NCBI GenBank assembly: GCA_037975125.1
Contig: CM075860.1
Span: 22,649,274-22,713,273 of the forward strand
Source of the DNA: Latrodectus hesperus
Taxonomy: Eukaryota; Arthropoda; Arachnida; Araneae; Theridiidae
Length of the DNA: 64,000 nt
Reading direction: 5' to 3'
The number at the start of each line of letters is the position of its first letter. The stretch's first letter is position 1. Positions 56,110-64,000 of this stretch are shown here, one piece after another. Made by a program: the position numbers and the translations under genes. The notes below the pieces were generated by a model. The model was not told the origin of the DNA, ran no database searches, and was given only the letters and a program-made list of their open reading frames with translations.

Positions 56110-56705
56110 AACTTCTAGCACATACAAAAATGATATGGAGTCAATCTAAATAAATAAAATCCCTATTCTCTGTGTCCTTTTTGTTTAATCTGATGCTGAC
56201 TTCAGAATGCCTGCAAAAAGTGGAAAGAAGCTTAAATTAATTGAGTTCTAGCTAATTTAAAGCACAGTTTATGCTTTGTTTGTGTGGGATCTTTGAACAC
56301 AGAACTGTTAATTAATTCTAGGTGGATTTAATGATGATATAAAATCATTGTGAACTTATTTTTAGCCAACATATAACTAATTTAAATATAATTTTTCTGT
56401 TTTGTAACATTGATTTCGCTAAGAATAGAAGTATAGGTTTCTTTTTTCTTTTAAAAATTGTAATCTAAGTATAATCATTGAGAGTATAGAAAAAATATGG
56501 AAGTCATACCAAAAAAAATTTACATATTCTTCTAATTTTTTTATTAAAAAATAAACATATGTGCCATTTTCCATTATTTAGTAAAGATTATTAGACCAAT
56601 TACAGCGCATGTGTTTATGCTTTCCCCATCATGTCCTGGATTGAAAATGTCTTCCAACATGGTTGAAAGATGTCCAACTTCAATACTTAAACGCTTCTTA
56701 ACAGA
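56110..56705 (+). repeat. Tandem segmental duplication, unit 2
   Basis: Matches unit 1 in the same order: acaaaaatgatatgg, tccctattctctgtgtcc, tctagctaatttaaa, gttaattaattctaggtgga, attgtaatctaagtataat, and attacagcgcatgtgtttatgctttcccc. It is followed at 56711 by SINE-B copy 6. Divergence is high, so the duplication is old. Confidence 0.8.
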
Positions 56706-56710
56706 AGGGA

Positions 56711-56981
56711 AGCCGCAAGCCCTTTCTAGTGGTCAGAGTCCCTGACTACGGATAGGGAGGCCCTGGGTTCAAATTCTTGTTCGGGCATGGATGTACTATC
56801 TCTCTGTGTCTATCCTGTCTTTGTCCTTTCTGTGTATGAATGAGGTGGGAATGGTTGCCTACCCTATAAACGGGTCTCTATGGCATGTGTGTACTGAAGA
56901 AATCGGACTCCACACCAAAATAGGGTTCAGTTGGAGCACCGCAAATTGCAGGCCTATCTGGCACACGACAACAGCAACAAA
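56711..56981 (+). mobile_element. SINE-B copy 6
   Basis: Head gccgcaagccctttctagtg, B-box gggttcaaattcttg (decayed), core ctaccctataaacggg, tail tatctggcacacgacaacag. Near full length. Confidence 0.87.
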
Positions 56982-57052
56982 AGGGAACATTTTAGCATTC
57001 CATAAATCACTCAGTTAAAATTTATTTGATCTACATGAAAAATATTTTCCTA

Positions 57053-57312
57053 TCGTTGTCTTGTGCCAGCTAGGCTGGCAATATGGAGTGCGCTGCTCCA
57101 CTTTTCTAACTGAACTGTAATTTGGTAAGCAGTCCGACTACCTCAGTACGCACATGCCACAAGTACCCGTTGATAGGGTAGGCCACCATTCACAACCGAT
57201 TCATACTAGGAAAAATCAAAGACAAGAGAGAAAGAAATTACATCCATGTCCGAAAAAGATTCGAACCTTGGACCTGCCTATACGCATCCGGACCACTAGA
57301 CAAAGTGGTCAA
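57053..57312 (-). mobile_element. SINE-B copy 7
   Basis: Minus strand. The tail complement cgttgtcttgtgccagctag starts the element and the head lies near 57300 (ctagtggtccggatgcg). Shortened in the pyrimidine-rich region. It forms an inverted pair with copy 6, only about 70 bp away. Confidence 0.85.
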
Positions 57313-57430
57313 TCATAAAACACTAAACTCACGTAACACACATAAAACCTTCCAATCGTAAAACAACTATATGGAAAAAGTTAATAATTAGTAAACATAA
57401 TTAAAATAATTTATTATTTTTGCTTATTTG

Positions 57431-57870
57431 ACTTCTCATAAGGATTCACAGCCAATGTAACCTGGGCAAATAAGGCCCACTTGTTATAGAAGAAAGCAAG
57501 TGGAGAGACATGTATTTCATGTTTCAGTGTAAACTTCCTTTCGATATTTTGTGAAGAATTAAGGACTTAACAAAATTCGTTTTTTAAAGACAAATCATGT
57601 GCAAGTTTCGTGATAACATAAACAGCAACGAGAGGTACTTTTCCTTCGAAATATAAACGCTCTTCTTTTTTTCCATCCCCTTACCGCTTAAAATAAATTG
57701 AAAAAGCTTATGGAGGAATTATTTATCTTCAGTTATGGAGCTCGGGAGCAATAAAGCGTCTGGATGGCCCGCTTAATAGCTGCCGGCCCGTGGAAAGCGT
57801 TTCTTTAAGGGCTTATGCTTTCTCGAGCACAAAATAAATTTACAATTGTTGCGAAGAAACATTCGCATGG
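57431..57870. promoter_or_regulatory. Candidate conserved non-coding island
   Basis: This is unusually complex and GC-balanced sequence for the window. It is free of repeats and open frames and includes gtaacctgggcaaataaggc, ctcgggagcaataaagcgtc, cccgcttaatagctgccggc and gctttctcgagcac. Such texture is typical of developmental enhancers, but I have no alignment to show conservation. It may equally be an old unrecognised repeat. Confidence 0.35.
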
Positions 57871-58210
57871 CATTAACTTCTGTTTTTTGTTTTAATTTCA
57901 ATGTTTTATTTCCGCGTTTATTTTTTTCCATGCGTGTTTAAGTTAAAAAAAATAGGACCTAAAAATGTCTGAGAAAACCTTATTTCTATACAATTTAGTC
58001 TTATGTCTGAAGAAAGAAACTAAGCAAAATTATTTTATTAAGTAAGGCATATTAAAATATATGCATATTTTTTTATCATATGTAGTTAAGTAAAATATAT
58101 AATACAGTAAATAATCAGAGTAAATTCCACACAAATATTTTTCAACTTACATTAACCAATGAATACTGTTTCCCTATCGCGAATTTTATCATGTTAAATA
58201 CACATTTAAA
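57871..58210. other. AT-rich interval without recognised genes
   Basis: Nothing recognised. Confidence 0.5.
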
Positions 58211-58590
58211 GTGAGGCAGTGGTAGCTTAGTGGTTAGGTTATCGGCCTTTCGTGTGGAAGGGTGGAGTTCGATTCCCAATGCCACCAAAGATCCACCGAG
58301 TACATGCGATATACGTGATATTAAATCTCTGTAATCGGCTGTGCTCGGTTGTTGAGCAGTTAACGAGGATGTAACAGTCTGAAGTAAATTTCCTCACGCT
58401 TCAGATCTAAGTGGAAGTTGAGGAAGTGGATCCTCTGGTGGTGCCATCTATCGGAGGAGTTGAGAGCAAAGCCTTTCTTTCACCTTCGTGGTGCTTTGGT
58501 TAAACGAAAGACGTATGCTATTCTAACTTAAATTCGCATAGCCAATAGGATAACAAGCTTTTCATGTCAAAATTTTATTAGTAACAACGA
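58211..58590 (+). mobile_element. SINE-E, full length (tRNA-derived)
   Basis: tRNA-like head gaggcagtggtagcttagtg with B-box gtggagttcgattccca. The body has gaggatgtaacagtctgaag, the stretch ggtggtgccatctatcggag and the tail ctttcaccttcgtggtgctt, cgaaagacg, ttaaattcgcatagcca, ttagtaacaac. Its 3' 120 bp are the donor type for the chimeric SINE at 32643. Confidence 0.85.
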
Positions 58591-60361
<1,771 letters not shown>

Positions 60362-60700
60362 TGAACCGCCTTTTAATACCCAGAGGAGTTCATTTCCACC
60401 CCCACTCATTCATAGAGCAGAAAAGTTCCGGGATTCATTAACCTGTTCACCCTCAGAAGTTTCAATTTGCTTCTCCAAGGGTAAACAGTTCCTCAAGATT
60501 CTTCCCCACGAACATCATTAAAAAGGTGCCAGGCAGACTAACGATGCGACTTAATCGATAGTTGTTGCAGCCGTCATGTATCGATTGTTTATTAATCGAC
60601 CACTTAACGATATGTGGAGCGTTATGCGTTTCAGAGGACTTGATGATCGCCAACGTGTTTGATTCCACATTGATTGCTATTTCGTAATTTTCTTTGACTG
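60362..60700. promoter_or_regulatory. Candidate enhancer-like island with clustered ATCGAT sites
   Basis: Complex, repeat-free sequence. Between 60540 and 60615 it contains cttaatcgatag, catgtatcgattg, tttattaatcgacc and ttaacgatatg. ATCGAT/ATTAATCGA cores are the kind recognised by Cut/Onecut-type homeodomain factors, and tgtttatt is forkhead-like. The 68-aa minus-strand frame across it has no domain. The regulatory role is inferred from motif density only. Confidence 0.35.
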
Positions 60701-60982
60701 AAGTAAAAGGAGCTCAACTAATAAAAATAAGAAAATATTTAAGAGCGTATGAAACTTTCATATGTTGAATTTTTTATTTGCGCTGAAAAATTGGGAAATA
60801 AAAATAACTTTTAATATTTTTTTTTCCATTGTATAATTTTAAGCAATTTTTTGGAAAATGCTGTGTAAATAGCAGCAATATTATACTCAATACGGTAACA
60901 ACTACGTTACCGATGAATTATAAATAAGAGTGTTGTATTCTGCTAAAAAAAGAAGATAATATTACAGTACTTAAAAACCTAC

Positions 60983-61881
60983 CTGGGGCTTCAGCACCTA
61001 CCAGGGGCGTTGGCAGGTGGTGGAAATCCGAATGCCCTGTAAAAATGACAGGATAGCCTTGAATATAGAATCAGAGGCCACGAACCAGCTCCCGTAAACC
61101 CTGGTGTTATGCGACCCGTGCCTAGGGTTATTTGGCACCACGGTAATGGTGTCTAAACAGAGCCTCTAGTTGCCTGGCGAACTTCTAGAGTAATTTGCCT
61201 TGCCAAGTAACTCAGGCAATTTTGGGTGGATTATCATATTACCTGAGCTTGTTAATTGTTATCTTGTGGCTGAAAAGACACAAGAAATAACAAACCTCTC
61301 TGCATTTGCAGGTGAAGCCTCTGAAGTAGACCTTGCTGAAAAAGACAAGGGAACTCAGAGGCAATCTAGTGAAGGGGCAGCAATGAATCCTTCACAGGAG
61401 GTAGAAATGATCTCCAAACCATCTTCTTCTGGTGAAAGTCAGGAAGCTATGGCTAGCATGACTGACTCTCTGACTGGAATCATTTGTAAATCATCAGTGA
61501 GTATTACCTCTGAAATTCTAAGATGCTCTAGGCAGAAGATACGTTAAGTCGTAGGTTTCATAACTGGGCACTACTATTTCAGAATACATCCCCATAAAAT
61601 GGGACTGTTTCAGCAAGACCCTATCTGTAGGAAATGTCATACGCAAGAGGAAATGGCCAAGCATATCATTTACGAATGCGAGGCTCTTGCCCTCCCTAGA
61701 TTAATTTCTTTAGGCATTATCCATACTAGAGACTCCATTAAAGGGTTATCGGACTTTATTAATAAAGTGGGTGACCCGAGTAACTGGAACTAGGAAACAT
61801 TGGGTTTGGAGTTAATGGTACAAAGTGCTGATTAAAGCAGAGGTGCCAATGATATGCAAACCCAACCTTAAGAAGAAGAAT
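60983..61881 (+). mobile_element. LINE-A copy 3: internally deleted derivative
   Basis: The plus strand carries the same 5' UTR as copy 2 (gaatatagaatcagaggcca, ctggtgttatgcgacccg) and the ORF1-like start at 61200. This reads ELVNCYLVAEKTQEITNLSA ... SSGESQEAMASMTDSLTGI and then fuses in frame to the ORF2 end, SEILRCSRQKIR. After a stop come MGLFQQDPICRKCHTQEEMA and VGDPSNWN, the 3' UTR and an aagaagaag tail. The junction near 61470 is not identical to that of copy 2, and this copy keeps about 75 bp that copy 2 has lost. Possible short TSD aaacctac/aaacctaac. All enzymatic domains are missing. Confidence 0.88.
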
Positions 61882-62040
61882 CAGAAACCTAACTCCATTT
61901 AATGGGCCACCCACATTCTAAGTCTTCAAAAAGCTTTGTATTCCTGATTGTTGCACCAGCACGCTTCCCTGCACCTAGTATTGAATTTGGCCCTTTCTGT
62001 TAGATAGAAGCATCTGGGTGGAGTCCTCTTGATTTTGAAG
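61882..62040. other. Unassigned short interval
   Basis: No gene seen. The sequence is repeat-like near 61905-61990, but no second copy is present. Confidence 0.4.
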
Positions 62041-62250
62041 GAAGCGCCAAGCAGAGAACCCCCAAAACTTGGACTGCCACCACCAGGGGTATCGTTTCAC
62101 TTGGAGGACATTGTGACCACACCCAATTTAATAGTGCCACAGTTGTCACTAGCGAACACGATTGATCGTCTGTTGTGTCGGGATTTGAATCCACTCCCCC
62201 CAAACCGATAACGAGAAACAACACCTTCATCAACAAGGCCACAGTCGCTA
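62041..62250 (-). mobile_element. SINE-D copy
   Basis: Minus strand: head complement aacaaggccacagtcgc, B-box complement cgggatttgaatccactc, and body complement gtatcgtttcacttggagga and cattgtgaccacac. 5' and body portions only. Confidence 0.75.
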
Positions 62251-62716
62251 TTTTTACACATCGTAATTTTTCATTGAGGTCTTGGTGCGTGCTTTTTGCC
62301 TGAAGGCCCGTGACAGCTGACTCTAAACTTATCCTTAATATATATCTTTATCATCGATATATTTGCCGTTACTTCTAAGAGGAAAATAAATTTTCTAAGG
62401 GGTGAATATTTAACGTTGGCTAATTTTCGAAATCAAATGCATTTACATGTTTGAAAAAATCTTTAATTTTTTTTAAATCATACAAACACTTAATACCTAT
62501 AACTGAAACTCGATGCTTCTATTTCGTTTTGAAGTCGGTATGAAAATACCAGTAAATATGCTATTATTTATATTATAATTTAAATTATAATATTTTATTG
62601 AAATATAACTATTATTTATATTATAATATAAATATTCTCAAACTATTTATAATTATCTAAGAAACATTTCAATATTAATCCAAATATTTTATAACTAATC
62701 AAAAATTGAGACGATG
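62251..62716. other. AT-rich interval without recognised genes
   Basis: A short local repeat of attatttatattataat occurs at 62563-62630. Confidence 0.45.
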
Positions 62717-63010
62717 GTGGCCTGATTGATGAGGGCTTGTGTTTAAGTTATTGGAGTAAAGTCGGAAGGTAATTGAGTTGGAATCTCGATCCAACCAAAG
62801 ATGCGTCGTGTTCGCTCATGAGGGCTGGGGCACGTTAAATAAGTTGTAGTAGCAATGTCATCCATGTGAAATGATACCTTTGGAAGTGTGAAGCCAAATC
62901 TGGAGGTCTTCTGTTCGGTCCTTGCTACTGAAGTATAAGAATCCATCCACTTTCGGGACATGTGGCACACTCCATATAAAGTGCTATCTGTCCACTCACT
63001 GTAATGCTGT
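62717..63010 (+). mobile_element. SINE-D copy
   Basis: Head atggtggcctgattgatgag, B-box region taattgagttggaatctcg (decayed), body ggctggggcacgttaaataa, catgtgaaatgatacctttg and ggtcttctgttcggtccttg. Full length but diverged. Confidence 0.78.
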
Positions 63011-64000
63011 AATGAGGAAACCCTAGTAGTTAGGCGGTATACATAAAACACATGTCAAAATTATGCTTACATGTGACTTAGATTGTCTCGTGAATGGATA
63101 TCACTAATTCATCTTAAACATTAAAGATTTTTTGACACTGAAGAAAAATATTATATTTTGTTTATTTTTTGTTTCGGTCGCAAAAAGGAAAACGAGATGA
63201 AAAAAATCTGATTTCAGTTTTCAATAAGAATAATCTTTCAAGTCAGAGAAAATCCAAACTTTTATAGTTTTAAATAAATCAACAAATTAAAATGTAGTAA
63301 ACTAACTTTTATTTGTATTGGAAAAAATTTAATCGAACTGAAAACTTTAGCTGATACAAAAAAAAAAAAAAATTACACATTTCTCCAAATGTTAACAAAT
63401 TACAAAGGCACTACATTACGAGAAATTTGATTTTTGCAACTGATTTTATTTATTTAATTTTTGACTACTGATATATTATGCTATTACATTTGAAATATTA
63501 ATAATTTTGGAAAAAAATTGAATAAAATGCATAATAATGGAAAAAAAATTGAAATACTCTGATGCAAAAAACAATATTTTTATATTTTGTTAATTGCATT
63601 GTGTGAAAATCAGTGAAATTGTAGTAAGTATGTAGAATTTTGTTTTATGTTTATTATTTTAATTAAATAATATTGTATAGTTTTTAATATCTTAAAATAA
63701 TTTATTTTTCTTCACTTTCAAAAGCCATGTATGCGGCTTTTTTAATATTGTCTTTAAAAATGGCATATTCCTTCTTCCAAAAAATATTCATCTACATTGC
63801 AATCTCTTTTATTATACAGAGAAATATTTCTGAATGTTTCCTAAGAGAAATCCAAATTCACAAACAAGGTTTAAAATTGTTAAAGAAAAATCAGTTTGTT
63901 CGTTAATAAAATTATATGCCTTTAAATATCATCAAAGTACATTAAAATTATGGAAATCATTAAACGGTAAAGAATTTTGTTTAAGGAGTAACTAATTCAA
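63011..64000. other. AT-rich window end without recognised genes
   Basis: A- and T-rich filler, with a 13-A run near 63359. No supported gene or repeat family. Confidence 0.5.

Overview
This window looks like gene-poor, AT-rich arthropod nuclear DNA, most likely from a spider. That assignment is inference from the style of the mobile elements: tRNA-headed SINEs, RNase-H-bearing non-LTR retrotransposons, and Tc1/mariner, piggyBac and hAT relics. I found no host protein-coding gene, rRNA or functional tRNA that I can support. Nearly all longer reading frames are transposon remnants, SINEs read through, or (TA)n repeats read as alternating Ile-Tyr.

Layout. 1-8 kb: a 5'-truncated non-LTR element with exact target-site duplications (TSDs), two SINE-A copies, and a pogo/Tigger-like terminal-inverted-repeat (TIR) element that has a second LINE fragment nested in it. 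8-16 kb: SINE-B copies, a tandem trio of SINE-A, a TSD-flanked SINE-A, and a frameshifted Tc1-type transposase relic cut by another SINE. 17.2-21.4 kb: the dominant feature, a satellite of 23 trimers of 171 bp (58+58+55 bp) in perfect register, with signs of a second 855-bp (5-trimer) level and decayed monomers at the edges. 22-33 kb: SINE-D/G clusters, two more SINE-B copies (one carrying about 177 bp of another copy's 3' flank), a chimeric SINE and a ZBED-type hAT relic. 34.8-36.1 kb: a full-length but dead mariner with TIRs and a TA duplication. 39.6-41.8 kb: a 1,587-bp TIR element with a decayed transposase, sitting inside a long (TA)n tract. 43-50 kb: two LINE-B 3' ends, an internally deleted LINE-A with perfect TSDs, and an 852-bp non-autonomous relative of the 39.6 kb element. 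51-57 kb: (TA)n tracts bracketing a piggyBac fragment, then a diverged tandem segmental duplication. 57-64 kb: more SINEs, a second internally deleted LINE-A, and two repeat-free islands (about 57.4-57.9 and 60.4-60.7 kb) that are the best candidates for host regulatory sequence.

There is no operon-like gene cooperation here. The biology is repeat dynamics: satellite homogenisation, SINE module exchange, mobilisation of deletion derivatives, and TA-targeted transposition into (TA)n microsatellites. Nine (TA)n tracts of about 75-500 bp are present. All family names below (SINE-A to G, LINE-A and LINE-B) are labels local to this window.
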